Below are positions 16,349-26,254 of a stretch of 64,000 nucleotides of DNA, one piece after another (the stretch's first letter is position 1; each line of letters opens with the position of its first letter). A model generated the notes under the pieces. It searched no databases. It saw only the letters and a program-made list of their open reading frames with translations, and was not told the origin of the DNA. A program made the position numbers and the translations under genes. This DNA comes from an uncultured Eubacteriales bacterium (GTDB lineage: Bacteria > Bacillota > Clostridia > Oscillospirales > CAG-272): positions 1-64,000 of the forward strand of contig CAKSLQ010000004.1 in assembly GCA_934467415.1 (NCBI GenBank), written 5' to 3'.

Positions 16349-17671
16349 ATGAAAAAGTACATTGGCATTTTTGCGGCGATGCTGCTTTGCGCACTGCTGG
16401 CCGTTTCCGCATTTGCTGCCGAGACGGTTGTCTACGTCAACGACGGCGGCACGGGCGACGGTTCGAGTGCTGCTGCACCGCTCGGCAACATGACCGAAGC
16501 GATCAGCAAGATTGCAAACGGCGGTAAGGTCGTCATCGTGGACACCTACACCTGCCCGGACGAGTATCATGAGCCCACGCACAAGGGCAACATCACGATC
16601 TCCGGCGGTAAGTACGTTTTCACAAACGGCAGTTATAACCGCTGGTTCCTCGAAGGCCCCGGCTCGACCACCTTTGAGAACATCACCTTTGAGTACGGCG
16701 AAGGCTCGACCTCGCTGTTCCTTGCGCAGTTCTTCCCGCTGACCTTCGGTGAAGGCGTCGTGACGCCTGCGGACGGCAAGGTCTATGTTGTCGGCGGCTA
16801 TCAGTACAATCAGGACGGCGTCATGAGCGAGGCGCCGAAGTACGACGCTGACTCGCACATCACGATCAAGAGCGGTACATACTGGGCGGTTTCCGGCTTC
16901 AGCCGCGGCTCCAGCACCGAGGAGTACACCGGCACCTCGCACATCGTTGTGGACGGCGGTACGATCTCCACGGTCTACGGCGCAGCCATCAACGGCAGCT
17001 ATTCCGCAAACTCCGAGATTATCGTCAACGGCGGCACGGTCAATAACCTCAGAACCGCGGGCGACCAGACCCGTCGCATCAACGGCAACAGCACCGTCAC
17101 CGTCAACGGCGGCATGGTCGGTCTGCTTTCCATGAACAATGTCATGGGTCACACCACCGTCAACTACAACGGCGGCAACATCGCGATGGCGGAGAAGACT
17201 GTTGAGCCCGCGGTTGAAGAGTTTGTCACCGACGGTACGACGACGCTCGTCGCCGCACCCGGCGTTGAGACCAAGCTGCTTGCCATCTTCTTTGATGAAG
17301 TCACGGTCGGCGGCAAGGCTCCCGTGACCACGGCACCCGAAAAGACGACCGCACCCGAAAAGACCACGGAGCCCGCAAAGACCACGGAAGGTACGACGGA
17401 GGCGGCTGCCACCGAGGACACCGCGGCATCCGGCGAGACGACCGAGGAAGTCACCACTGAGACCACGAAGACCGAACCGGCAAAGACGACCGAGCCGGCA
17501 AAGACCACGGACACCGAAAAGGCGGCTGATACAAGCGCACCTGTGACCACCGCAGCACCTGCACCCGCAAGTGAGGGCGGTCTCAGCACCGGCGCCATCA
17601 TCGGCATCGCCGCAGCGGTGATTGTTGTCATCGCGGTTGTCGTTGTTGTCATCGTCAAGAAAAAGAAATAA
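16349..17671 (+). CDS. Surface beta-helix protein with Thr-rich stalk, paralog 1
   Basis: The 440-residue protein has a signal peptide (MKKYIGIFAAMLLCALLAVS, cleavage near AFA-AE). A right-handed beta-helix-like region covers about residues 25-315, with repeated motifs of the form S-H-I-x-I-x-x-G and I-x-V-N-G-G-x-x. Residues 325-410 form a stalk of TTAPEKTT/EPAKTT repeats. A single C-terminal membrane helix (residues 413-435) ends in a lysine cluster (VKKKK). There is no LPxTG motif, so anchoring is by the helix. It is the first of three tandem paralogs. The function is unknown; adhesin or glycan binding is plausible. Confidence 0.8.
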   Translation: MKKYIGIFAAMLLCALLAVSAFAAETVVYVNDGGTGDGSSAAAPLGNMTEAISKIANGGKVVIVDTYTCPDEYHEPTHKGNITISGGKYVFTNGSYNRWFLEGPGSTTFENITFEYGEGSTSLFLAQFFPLTFGEGVVTPADGKVYVVGGYQYNQDGVMSEAPKYDADSHITIKSGTYWAVSGFSRGSSTEEYTGTSHIVVDGGTISTVYGAAINGSYSANSEIIVNGGTVNNLRTAGDQTRRINGNSTVTVNGGMVGLLSMNNVMGHTTVNYNGGNIAMAEKTVEPAVEEFVTDGTTTLVAAPGVETKLLAIFFDEVTVGGKAPVTTAPEKTTAPEKTTEPAKTTEGTTEAAATEDTAASGETTEEVTTETTKTEPAKTTEPAKTTDTEKAADTSAPVTTAAPAPASEGGLSTGAIIGIAAAVIVVIAVVVVVIVKKKK

Positions 17672-17684
17672 TTGACCGCAATGC

Positions 17685-17719
17685 AAAAGCCATCTGCCGT
17701 CCGGCGGATGGCTTTTTTG
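17685..17719 (+). terminator. Terminator after surface protein 1
   Basis: AAAAGCCATCTGCC, short loop, GGCGGATGGCTTTTTT, directly after paralog 1. Each of the three paralogs has its own terminator. Confidence 0.88.
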
Positions 17720-17794
17720 CATGGTGCCTGCGCATAATGTGCTGCTTTTGTATCACTATGTGCAAATAATTGTGCAATTGGATAATAATTCACA

Positions 17795-17823
17795 TCGCCA
17801 CGGCTGATTTTATCGTGTATAAT
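17795..17823 (+). promoter_or_regulatory. Promoter of surface protein 2
   Basis: TCGCCA (17795-17800), 17 bp, TATAAT (17818-17823). The -10 region TTTATCGTGTATAATG is almost identical to that of paralog 3, as is the later CACGGAGG ribosome binding site. Confidence 0.6.
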
Positions 17824-17853
17824 GTATATAAACATACACGGAGGTACAAACAC

Positions 17854-19206
17854 ATGAAAAAATATTTCGGACTGCTTGCGATGCTCGTCGTTTGCCTGCT
17901 TGCAGTCATGAGCGTGTCTGCCGCAGGCACGACGGTCTATCTGAATGACGGCGGTACGGGCGACGGCTCGAGCGCATCTGCACCGCTCGGTGACATCACC
18001 GAGGCGATCAACAAGGTCGCAAACGGCGGCAAGATCGTTATCACGGATACATACACGATGCTGGATGCCATTTATGAGCCTGCGCACAAGGGCGACATCG
18101 TCATCACGGGCGGCACGTTCGACCTGAATGCCGAGACCTTCAACCGCTACTATATGGCGGGCCCCGGCTCGACCACCTTTGAGAACATCAGGCTGAACGA
18201 CGCATCCGGCGAGAGCAAAAAGGGTCTCGTCATCGTTGCGCAGTTCAATCCGCTCATCATGGGCGAGGGCGTTGACACCGCAAGCACCAAGACCTATCTG
18301 ATCGGCGGCTTCCAGATCCCGTTTGAGGAGAACATCAAGCTGGATCTTGATTCGCACATCACGATCAAGAGCGGCAAGTATCATGTTGTCGCAGGCTCCA
18401 GCCGCGGCAAGTCCGGTACAATCTTCGAGGGCACGTCGCACATTACGATGGACGGCGGTGAAGTCAACCAGCTGCTCGGCGGCTCCTGCAACGGCAGCGC
18501 AATGGGCGGCGCAGACATCACCATCAACGGCGGTGCGATCAACCAGCTGATGATGGCGGGTGACGCGACCCGCCGCATCAACGGCGATGCGACGCTCACG
18601 GTCAACGGCGGCCTCATCGGTCAACTGATGGTCAACAACATCATGGGTCACGCCACCGTCAACTACAACGGCGGGCAGATCGCGTCGGCGACCAAGTCGA
18701 TTGAAGACAAGATTCAGGAGTTTGTCACCGACGGCACGGCGACGCTGAATGTCAACCCCGACCTCAATGCCGCTATGGTCGCGCTCGTATTTGACACGGT
18801 CAACTATGTCGGCGGCAAGACGCCTGCAACGAGCGAGGCGGTTAAGACCACGGCGCCCGAAAAGACGACCGCACCCGAAAAGACGACCGCATCTGCAAAG
18901 ACCGAGGAACCGGCGAAGACCACGGAAGGTACGACGGAGGCGGCTGCCACCGAGGACACCGCGGCATCCGGCGATACGACCGCGGAAGTCACCACCGAGC
19001 CCGTGACAACCGAATCGGCAAAGACGACCGAGCCGGCAAAGACCACGGACACCGAAAAGGCGGTTGATACAAGCGCACCTGTGACCACCGCAGCACCTGC
19101 ACCCGCAAGTGAGGGCGGTCTCGGCACCGGCGCCATCATCGGTATCGTCATCGCTGTGATCGTTGTGGTCGCAGTGGTCGTCGTTGTCATCAAGAAAAAG
19201 AAATAA
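17854..19206 (+). CDS. Surface beta-helix protein with Thr-rich stalk, paralog 2
   Basis: The 450-residue protein starts MKKYFGLLAMLVVCLLAVMS (signal peptide) behind CACGGAGG. Its architecture is the same as paralog 1: beta-helix region, TAPEKTT/EPAKTTD stalk, C-terminal helix and KKKK tail. The helix region has diverged from paralog 1 (for example SSRGKSGTIFEGTSHITM), but the stalk and anchor DNA is nearly identical to paralog 1, including a run of about 59 identical bases starting near 18916. This suggests recent duplication or gene conversion of the 3' half. Confidence 0.8.
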   Translation: MKKYFGLLAMLVVCLLAVMSVSAAGTTVYLNDGGTGDGSSASAPLGDITEAINKVANGGKIVITDTYTMLDAIYEPAHKGDIVITGGTFDLNAETFNRYYMAGPGSTTFENIRLNDASGESKKGLVIVAQFNPLIMGEGVDTASTKTYLIGGFQIPFEENIKLDLDSHITIKSGKYHVVAGSSRGKSGTIFEGTSHITMDGGEVNQLLGGSCNGSAMGGADITINGGAINQLMMAGDATRRINGDATLTVNGGLIGQLMVNNIMGHATVNYNGGQIASATKSIEDKIQEFVTDGTATLNVNPDLNAAMVALVFDTVNYVGGKTPATSEAVKTTAPEKTTAPEKTTASAKTEEPAKTTEGTTEAAATEDTAASGDTTAEVTTEPVTTESAKTTEPAKTTDTEKAVDTSAPVTTAAPAPASEGGLGTGAIIGIVIAVIVVVAVVVVVIKKKK

Positions 19207-19219
19207 TCGACCTTTTGCG

Positions 19220-19254
19220 AAAAAGCCATCTGTCCAATGACGGATGGCTTTTTT
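19220..19254 (+). terminator. Terminator after surface protein 2
   Basis: AAAAAGCCATCTGTC, CAAT loop, GACGGATGGCTTTTTT. It resembles the paralog 1 terminator. Confidence 0.85.
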
Positions 19255-19304
19255 GACTGTTTTATACTTTTCGACCGACAATGTGCAAAAGAACGGAAAA
19301 TGCC

Positions 19305-19333
19305 CTTTCAAAAACGGATTTATCGTGTATAAT
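19305..19333 (+). promoter_or_regulatory. Promoter of surface protein 3
   Basis: TATAAT at 19328-19333 sits inside TTTATCGTGTATAATG, the block shared with paralog 2; the -35 (CTTTCA, 19305-19310) is poor. CACGGAGGG follows before the ATG at 19364. Confidence 0.5.
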
Positions 19334-19363
19334 GGACATAAGTTCACACGGAGGGATCAAAAC

Positions 19364-20686
19364 ATGAAACAGTATTTCGGACTTTTGGCAGCGCTTCTCG
19401 CCTGCCTGCTTTGCTGCATGTGTGCGGCCGCGGCGGAGAACACGGTGTATCTGAACGACGGCGGCACGGGCGACGGAACGAGTGAGAGCGCGCCGCTCGG
19501 CGACCTGAACGAAGCGATCCATAAGATTGCGGCGGGCGGCAAGGTCGTCATCACGGATACATATACCATCGGCGAAATCTTTGAGATGCCGCAGCACAAG
19601 GGCGATGTAAGCATCACGGGCGGCACCCTGATTATGGCGGGCGACCCGGCCAATCGCTTTTACGTTTCCGGCCCCGGCAAGACGACCTTTGAGCACCTGA
19701 CGCTGCGCGACGGCGCGGGCAAGGGCTTCTGCATTGCAGGACGGTTCAACGAGATCGTCATGGGGGAGGGCATTGATACCACCACGGCGAAGATCTACGT
19801 TGTCGGCGGTTATCAGAAGGATTTCCCCGAGGATATGCAGATCGGCCTCGATTCGCATGTGACCGTCAAAAGCGGCAAGTACCATGCCGTTTGCGGTTCC
19901 AGCCGCGGCGCGTCGAGCGTTATGTTTGAGGGCACGTCGCATATCACGGTTGAGGGCGGCGAGATCAACATGCTGTTCGGCGGCTCGATCAACGGCAGCG
20001 GCATGGGCGGCGCAGACATCACGGTGAACGGCGGTTCGATCAGCCAGCTGATGCTGGCGGGCGACAAGACCCGCCGTATCAACGGGGATGCGGCGCTCAC
20101 GGTCAACGGCGGCACGATCGGCCAGCTCATGGTGAACAACGTCATGGGACACGCCACCGTCAACTATTTCGGCGGCAATGTCGTTACGGCGATGAAGTCG
20201 ATCGAAAATGATATTCAGGAGTTTGTCACCGACGGCAAGACGACGCTGAACGTTGATCCGGGCCTCAACGCGGTGATGGTTGCGCTGGCGTTTGACGAGG
20301 TGAACTATGTCGGCGGCAAGGCGCCCGTGACAAGTGAGCCCGCAAAGACCACCGAGCCTGCGAAGACCACCGAACCCGCCGTAAGCGAGGATACCAAGGA
20401 GGCCGCTGCCACCGACGAATCCACAGCTTCCGAGTCGGTGACCGAGGACGTCACCACCGCGCCGGAGAAGACCGAGCCGGAGAAGACGACCGAGGCGGAG
20501 AAGACGACCGAGGCGGAGAAGACCACGGACACCGAGAAGGCTGCCGGCACAAGCGCACCCGTGACCACCGCCGCACCCGCACCTGCAAGTGAGGGCGGTG
20601 CGCCCGTCGGCCTCATCATCGGCATCGTCATCGCTGTGATCATTGTCGTCGCAGTGGTTGTCGTTGTCATCCGGAAAAAGAAATAA
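19364..20686 (+). CDS. Surface beta-helix protein with Thr-rich stalk, paralog 3
   Basis: The 440-residue protein starts MKQYFGLLAALLACLLCCMC (signal peptide). It has the same beta-helix core as paralog 2 (GAGKGFCIAGRFNEIVMGEG, NGGSISQLMLAGDKTRRING), a stalk richer in Glu (TEAEKTTEAEKTTD), and a C-terminal helix ending RKKK. It is closer to paralog 2 than to paralog 1 in the core, which agrees with the shared promoter block. The signal peptide contains several Cys but no convincing lipobox. Confidence 0.8.
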   Translation: MKQYFGLLAALLACLLCCMCAAAAENTVYLNDGGTGDGTSESAPLGDLNEAIHKIAAGGKVVITDTYTIGEIFEMPQHKGDVSITGGTLIMAGDPANRFYVSGPGKTTFEHLTLRDGAGKGFCIAGRFNEIVMGEGIDTTTAKIYVVGGYQKDFPEDMQIGLDSHVTVKSGKYHAVCGSSRGASSVMFEGTSHITVEGGEINMLFGGSINGSGMGGADITVNGGSISQLMLAGDKTRRINGDAALTVNGGTIGQLMVNNVMGHATVNYFGGNVVTAMKSIENDIQEFVTDGKTTLNVDPGLNAVMVALAFDEVNYVGGKAPVTSEPAKTTEPAKTTEPAVSEDTKEAAATDESTASESVTEDVTTAPEKTEPEKTTEAEKTTEAEKTTDTEKAAGTSAPVTTAAPAPASEGGAPVGLIIGIVIAVIIVVAVVVVVIRKKK

Positions 20687-20693
20687 GGCAAGC

Positions 20694-20721
20694 AAAAAGG
20701 CACTCGAAAGAGTGCCTTTTT
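20694..20721 (+). terminator. Terminator after surface protein 3
   Basis: AAAAAGGCACTC, GAAA loop, GAGTGCCTTTTT. A second small hairpin with T run (GCGGC, TGTC, GCCGC, TTTTT at 20763-20780) follows on the same strand. Confidence 0.88.
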
Positions 20722-20800
20722 CGTTGTCGAACAGAAACTTCGGCCGTGCCGGGTGAGAAACGCGGCTGTCGCCGCTTTTTGAAATCATGTTTTATTCCGC

Positions 20801-20831
20801 AAAAAAGCACTTGCGAAAGCAAGTGCTTTTT
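20801..20831 (-). terminator. Terminator of the purine operon (after fhs)
   Basis: AAAAAAGCACTTGC, GAAA loop, GCAAGTGCTTTTT. The minus-strand T run lies 35 bp downstream of the fhs stop. Confidence 0.88.
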
Positions 20832-20865
20832 CATGTGTCGTTGATGCCTGCAAAAAACGGAAAGA

Positions 20866-22542
20866 TCAGAACAGTCCTGTGATTTTTCCGGTTTCGTCCA
20901 CGTCAATCCGCTCTGCCGCCGGCGACTTCGGAAGTCCCGGCATCGTCATAATATCTCCCGTAAGTACCACGACAAAACCGGCACCGGAGGAAACGCGCAC
21001 ATTCCGGACGGTTACGTCAAAGTTTTCGGGAGCTCCGGGCTTCGCCGGATCATCCGAAAAGCTGTATTGCGTTTTTGCAATGCAAACGGGATAGTTTCCG
21101 AAGCCAAGCGCCTCCAGTGCGTCCAGTTGCTTTTGGGCGGCGGGGAGCAGGACGATACCCCTTCCGCCGTAAACGCGCCGGACGATCGTCTCCACCTTTT
21201 CTTTCAGAGGCATTTCATCCGGATAGGCAAATCGGAAATGCGACGTTTCCTCTTCGCAGAGGCGAACGACCTCACGTGCAAGCGCTTCGCCCCCCTTGCC
21301 GCCTTCCGCGTGAACAGTGGAGAGGATAGCGTTGACGCCCATTTCCCGGCATTTTTCCATCAGAAGTGCGATTTCCCGGTCTGTATCTGTCGGAAACCGG
21401 TTGACGGCAACCACAACCGGCAGCCCGTAAACGTTTTTCATGTTGGAAACATGGCGCATGAGATTGGGAAGCCCTGCCTCCAAAGCCGCCGGATTCTCTG
21501 CGGCAAGTTCCGCTTTGGAAACGCCGCCGTGCATTTTCAGTGCCCGTATCGTTGCCACAACGACGACGGCATCCGGAGCAAGCCCCGCCATGCGGCATTT
21601 GATGTCCAGAAATTTTTCCGCGCCGAGATCCGCGCCGAATCCGGCTTCTGTCACGGCGTAGTCACCTGCTTTCAGCGCCATCCGCGTGGCAAGAACCGAG
21701 TTGCAGCCGTGCGCGATGTTGGCAAAGGGACCGCCGTGTACAAATGCGGGCGTTCCTTCCAGCGTCTGTACCAGATTCGGTTTGAGTGCGTCCCGAAGAA
21801 GCGCGGTCATGGCGCCCGCTGCCTTCAGATCGCCCGCGGTGACGGGACGCTCGTCATAGGTATAGCCCACAATGATGCGGGACAGCCGGGTTTTCAGATC
21901 CGAAACGGAGGAGGACAGGCAAAGCACCGCCATAATCTCCGAGGCGACCGTGATATCGAACCCGTCCTCGCGCGGCGTGCCATTGACCCGACCGCCGAGT
22001 CCGTCCACCACGAAACGAAGCTGTCGGTCGTTCATATCGACACAGCGCTTCCAGGTGATTCTGCGCGGGTCGATTCCGAGCACGTTCCCTTGCTGAATGT
22101 GATTGTCAAGCATGGCGGCAAGCAGATTGTTTGCCGCACCGATGGCATGAAAATCCCCGGTGAAATGCAGGTTGATATCCTCCATCGGAATCACCTGCGC
22201 ATACCCGCCGCCGGCAGCTCCCCCCTTCACGCCAAACACAGGACCGAGGGAAGGCTCCCGGAGCGCGACGACCGCTTTTTTGCCGATCCGGGCAAGTCCG
22301 TCAGCCAGACCGATGGTTGTGGTTGTTTTTCCTTCTCCGGCGGGGGTCGGCGTAATTGCGGTCACAAGAATCAGCTTCCCGTTCTTCTTTTCGCCGGAAT
22401 TAAGATAGGAAAGATCAATTTTCGCTTTGTAATTCCCGTATTGCTCCACAAATTCCGGTGCGATTCCGGCGCGTTGTGCAATCTCCGAAACATGCCTTGG
22501 ACGGCATGCCTGAGCAATTTCAATATCCGATAAAACAGCCAT
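20866..22542 (-). CDS. fhs: Formate-tetrahydrofolate ligase
   Basis: The enzyme joins formate to tetrahydrofolate with ATP to give 10-formyl-THF. The length (558 residues) is normal. Family signatures visible are the P-loop [20 protein letters not shown] at about residue 66, the FTGDFHAI motif, and [20 protein letters not shown] near residue 265. It is the last gene of the purine operon, 11 bp after purL. It supplies 10-formyl-THF to PurN and to AICAR formyltransferase in the same operon, using formate that the co-encoded FNT channel could bring in. Confidence 0.97.
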   Translation of the reverse strand: MAVLSDIEIAQACRPRHVSEIAQRAGIAPEFVEQYGNYKAKIDLSYLNSGEKKNGKLILVTAITPTPAGEGKTTTTIGLADGLARIGKKAVVALREPSLGPVFGVKGGAAGGGYAQVIPMEDINLHFTGDFHAIGAANNLLAAMLDNHIQQGNVLGIDPRRITWKRCVDMNDRQLRFVVDGLGGRVNGTPREDGFDITVASEIMAVLCLSSSVSDLKTRLSRIIVGYTYDERPVTAGDLKAAGAMTALLRDALKPNLVQTLEGTPAFVHGGPFANIAHGCNSVLATRMALKAGDYAVTEAGFGADLGAEKFLDIKCRMAGLAPDAVVVVATIRALKMHGGVSKAELAAENPAALEAGLPNLMRHVSNMKNVYGLPVVVAVNRFPTDTDREIALLMEKCREMGVNAILSTVHAEGGKGGEALAREVVRLCEEETSHFRFAYPDEMPLKEKVETIVRRVYGGRGIVLLPAAQKQLDALEALGFGNYPVCIAKTQYSFSDDPAKPGAPENFDVTVRNVRVSSGAGFVVVLTGDIMTMPGLPKSPAAERIDVDETGKITGLF

Positions 22543-22553
22543 GTCGGTTCTCC

Positions 22554-25500
22554 TTACTTTTTGAAATATCTGACCGCGGATTCAAACATCCGGATGTCGT
22601 AGTTTCCGGGGACGTTCTTGTAGAGCCCGTTTCCGATGCGCTCACTGTGTCCCATTTTTCCGAACACTCTGCCGTCCGGCGAAGTGATTCCCTCTACGGC
22701 ACCTGCGGAGTCGTTCGGATTGAAGCGGATGTCATTACTTGCATTCCCGGAAAAATCCGCGTACTGCGTTGCAATCTGTCCGTTGGCGGCGAGACGCGCG
22801 AGGCATTCATTGTCGGCAAGAAATCTGCCTTCACCATGGGAGACGGGAACATTGACAATCTCGCCGACCTGCATCAGCGAAAGCCACGGGGATTTGTTGG
22901 AAACAATGCGCGTGCGCACAATCCGGGACTGATGTCGTGCAATGGTGTTGTAGGTAAGCGTCGGGAAAGAAGCGTCCGGCTCCACAATTTTTCCGAACGG
23001 AACCAATCCCAATTTGATCAGTGCCTGGAATCCGTTGCAGATGCCGCACATCAGCCCATCCCGCTTTTCAAGCAGATTTGTGACCTCTTCCCGGATTTCC
23101 GGGTTCCGGAAGAATGCGTTAATGAATTTCCCGCTTCCGTCCGGTTCGTCTCCGCCGGAAAAACCGCCGGGCAGAAAAACAATCTGCGATTCTTTCAGCT
23201 TCGCGACAAACTCCGAGACGCTTGCCGCAATATCCGCGGCGTTGAGGTTCCGGATGACGGTGATCTCCGGGATTGCCCCGGCATCCGCAACGGCTTTGGC
23301 GGAATCGTATTCACAGTTGGTACCGGGGAAGACCGGGATCAGCACCCGCGGCTTTGCCACCCGGATTGCGGGAGCATAACATGGTTCAGTCGCCTGATAG
23401 GAGAGCGTTTCCGGCTTCGGCGCATGGTTTTTGATGTTGCACGGGAATACGCTTTCCAGCTTCTCTTCATAAACGGAGAGCAGGGAATCGAGCGAAACCT
23501 TTTCGGAGCCGTGTGTAATTTCCGGAGCTTCGGACGTTGTCCCGAGGATCTGATAGCCCTCGGCTCCCTCTGCCATTTCCAGGAGGAAAGAGGCGTAACT
23601 GTTTTTGAACAGCTCATCTGTCGGAATGTTGTCTGCATAAGCAAAGCCGATGCCGTTGCCGAAGCACATTTTCATGATTGCCGCGGCAATGCCGCCCATT
23701 CCCGGCGTGTAGCAGGAAACGGCTTTTCCGCTGTGAAGGAGAGAGGTGACCTGCTCCAGAACCGAAAGGAGAGATTTGGTCTGCGGCAACCCGTTTTCGT
23801 CGTAGGCGGCGCGGAGCAGAATGACCTGATGTCCGGCTGCTTTGAATTCCGGAGAGACAATGTCGGAGACCTTTGCGGTCGTGACAGCGAAAGAAACAAG
23901 CGTTGGCGGAACATCCAGCTTCTCAAAGCTTCCGCTCATGGAGTCCTTTCCGCCGATCGCGGCGATACCAAGCTCCATTTGTGCCCTGAATGCGCCGAGG
24001 AGTGCCGCAGCGGGTTCTCCCCAGCGTGCGCCATCCTTTCCGGGGTGCTTGAAATATTCCTGGAAGGTAAGATAAACCTTTTTGAAATCGGCACCGGACG
24101 CGATGAGCTTGCAGACCGATTCCACGACGGCAAAATAAGCACCATGGAAGGGACTTCTTTCAGACAGGAACGGGTTGTACCCGAATGCCATGAGAGAGCA
24201 GTCGTCGGTATGCTTTTTTTCCACGGAGATTTTCTGCACCATCGCTTGCGCAGGGGTAAGCTGATTGCGTCCGCCAAACGGCATAAGCACTGTTCCGGCA
24301 CCGATGGTGGAATCAAACCGTTCTGCCAACCCACGCTTGGAGCAGACATTGAGGTCTCCCGCCAGCGTGAGATAACGCTCCCGGAAGGACGCCTCTGAGC
24401 CGGTCTCGTCAGCCGGGAGCGGGGCTTTCGCCCGGATCCGGATGTGCTTTTCGGCGCCGTTGGAATTGAGAAATTCCCGGCTGATATTCACGACTTCCGC
24501 GCCGTTCCATGTCATACGGAGGCGCCTGTCGTCCGTCACGCGCGCAACGGGCGTTGCCATGAGATTTTCTTCATGTGCAAGCCGCAGAAAGGTATCGACA
24601 TCTTCGGGGGCTACCACAACCGCCATGCGCTCCTGGCTTTCGCTGATTGCAAGCTCGGTTCCGTCCAGCCCCTCATACTTTTTCGGAACCGCGTCGAGGT
24701 TGATCAGAAGCCCGTCGGCAAGCTCCCCGATGGCAACAGAGACTCCGCCGGCACCGAAATCGTTGCACTTCTTGATTTTGCGGCAGGCATTCGGATTGCG
24801 GAACAGCCGCTGAAGCTTCCGCTCTTCCGGCGCGTTTCCTTTTTGCACCTCGGCACCGCAGGTTTCCAGTGACTGCTCTGTGTGGGATTTGGAGGAGCCG
24901 GTGGCGCCGCCGCAGCCGTCACGCCCGGTGGCACCGCCCAGAAGAATGACTACGTCCTCGGGCGCGGGCGTTTCCCGTCGGACGTTGCATTCCGGCGTCG
25001 CCGCAATTACGGCACCGATCTCCATGCGCTTGGCGGCATATCCGGGGTGATAGATTTCATCTACAATGCCGGTGGCAAGACCGATCTGGTTGCCGTAGGA
25101 GGAATAGCCCGCCGCGGCGGATGTCACGATCTTCCGTTGCGGCAGCTTGCCTTTGATGGTGTTTTCCATCGGCGTCAGCGGATCTGCGGCACCGCTGACC
25201 CGCATGGCGCCGTAGACATAGGAGCGACCCGACAGCGGATCGCGGATCGCACCGCCGATACAGGTGGCGGCGCCGCCGAACGGTTCGATTTCTGTCGGAT
25301 GGTTGTGGGTTTCGTTTTTGAACAGAAGGAGCCACGGCTCCTTGACGCCGTCCGCCTCCACTTCCATCTTCACCGTGCAGGCGTTGATTTCGTCACTTTC
25401 ATCCAGATCCGGGAGTTTTCCCTCACGCTTCAGTGCCCGGACGGCGATGGTGGCGATGTCCATCAGACAAACCGGCGCCGTTCTGCCGAGTTTTCGGCGC

Positions 25501-26252
25501 AGCTCCAGATATTCCTCATAGGTTTTTTGCAGGAGCGGATCTTCAAAGTCAATGGCATCAATGACCGTCAGAAATGTCGTATGCCGGCAGTGATCGGACC
25601 AGTAGGTGTCCGTCATGCGAAGCTCCGTCATGGTGGGGTCACGCTTCTCGGAGCGGAAATAACTCTGGAAAAAGGCAAGATCGTCAATGTCCATGGCAAG
25701 TCCGTATTTTTGACGGAAGGTTTCCAGCGCCGGGCAATCAAGTCCGGTAAAGCCGTTTAGCGTTTCCACCTTTTCCGGAATCTCATAGGAGATGCGGAGC
25801 GTTTCGGGGAGCTCCAGAGAGGCTTCTCTTGCTTCCACCGGATTGATGACATACCTCTTGATCCGGGAAAATTCCGCGTCCGTCAGTTCTCCAGAAAGAA
25901 TATAGACCTTTGCCGTCCGGATCAGCGGGCGGACGGATCTGGAAAGAATCTGAATACACTGTGCTGCGGAGTCCGCACGCTGGTCGAACTGCCCGGGAAG
26001 ATATTCCACGGCAAACACGGTTCCGCCTCGCGCATCAAAGGTTTCGCTCACCGTGTCAAGCTGCGGCTCCGAAAAGACGGTCTTTTTTGCCGCAGAAAAC
26101 AACTCTTGAGAGATGTTTTCCGCATCGTAGCGGTTGATGATACGCACCCCGCGCAGAGAAGAAATTCCGAGCAGGGAAACGGCTTCCTGAAAAAGCGTTG
26201 CCGCTTCCGCTGCAAGCTCCGGCTTTTTTTCAACATAGACCCGGTAAACCAT
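22554..26252 (-). CDS. purL: Phosphoribosylformylglycinamidine synthase, large single-chain type
   Basis: The 1232-residue PurL combines an N-terminal PurS-like part, the synthase domains, and a C-terminal glutaminase (class I GATase). Visible are [20 protein letters not shown] in the ATP/substrate region, [13 protein letters not shown] at about residue 970, and [15 protein letters not shown], whose Cys is the glutaminase nucleophile. It converts FGAR to FGAM. Because PurS and PurQ are fused here, separate genes are absent. It starts 2 bp after purD stops. Confidence 0.96.
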   Translation of the reverse strand: MVYRVYVEKKPELAAEAATLFQEAVSLLGISSLRGVRIINRYDAENISQELFSAAKKTVFSEPQLDTVSETFDARGGTVFAVEYLPGQFDQRADSAAQCIQILSRSVRPLIRTAKVYILSGELTDAEFSRIKRYVINPVEAREASLELPETLRISYEIPEKVETLNGFTGLDCPALETFRQKYGLAMDIDDLAFFQSYFRSEKRDPTMTELRMTDTYWSDHCRHTTFLTVIDAIDFEDPLLQKTYEEYLELRRKLGRTAPVCLMDIATIAVRALKREGKLPDLDESDEINACTVKMEVEADGVKEPWLLLFKNETHNHPTEIEPFGGAATCIGGAIRDPLSGRSYVYGAMRVSGAADPLTPMENTIKGKLPQRKIVTSAAAGYSSYGNQIGLATGIVDEIYHPGYAAKRMEIGAVIAATPECNVRRETPAPEDVVILLGGATGRDGCGGATGSSKSHTEQSLETCGAEVQKGNAPEERKLQRLFRNPNACRKIKKCNDFGAGGVSVAIGELADGLLINLDAVPKKYEGLDGTELAISESQERMAVVVAPEDVDTFLRLAHEENLMATPVARVTDDRRLRMTWNGAEVVNISREFLNSNGAEKHIRIRAKAPLPADETGSEASFRERYLTLAGDLNVCSKRGLAERFDSTIGAGTVLMPFGGRNQLTPAQAMVQKISVEKKHTDDCSLMAFGYNPFLSERSPFHGAYFAVVESVCKLIASGADFKKVYLTFQEYFKHPGKDGARWGEPAAALLGAFRAQMELGIAAIGGKDSMSGSFEKLDVPPTLVSFAVTTAKVSDIVSPEFKAAGHQVILLRAAYDENGLPQTKSLLSVLEQVTSLLHSGKAVSCYTPGMGGIAAAIMKMCFGNGIGFAYADNIPTDELFKNSYASFLLEMAEGAEGYQILGTTSEAPEITHGSEKVSLDSLLSVYEEKLESVFPCNIKNHAPKPETLSYQATEPCYAPAIRVAKPRVLIPVFPGTNCEYDSAKAVADAGAIPEITVIRNLNAADIAASVSEFVAKLKESQIVFLPGGFSGGDEPDGSGKFINAFFRNPEIREEVTNLLEKRDGLMCGICNGFQALIKLGLVPFGKIVEPDASFPTLTYNTIARHQSRIVRTRIVSNKSPWLSLMQVGEIVNVPVSHGEGRFLADNECLARLAANGQIATQYADFSGNASNDIRFNPNDSAGAVEGITSPDGRVFGKMGHSERIGNGLYKNVPGNYDIRMFESAVRYFKK

Positions 26253-26254
26253 CT

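Noticed and set aside
17320..17530. Short direct repeats in the surface-protein stalks, which look array-like.
   Set aside because: They are in-frame codons for Thr/Glu/Lys/Pro repeats inside a coding region, with no spacers or cas genes, so not a CRISPR array.
20690..20866. A left-hand attachment repeat matching the tRNA-Gln 3' end, expected if the nucleotide block were a tRNA-integrated island.
   Set aside because: No copy of the tRNA-Gln 3' sequence is visible there and no integrase is present, so site-specific integration is not supported.
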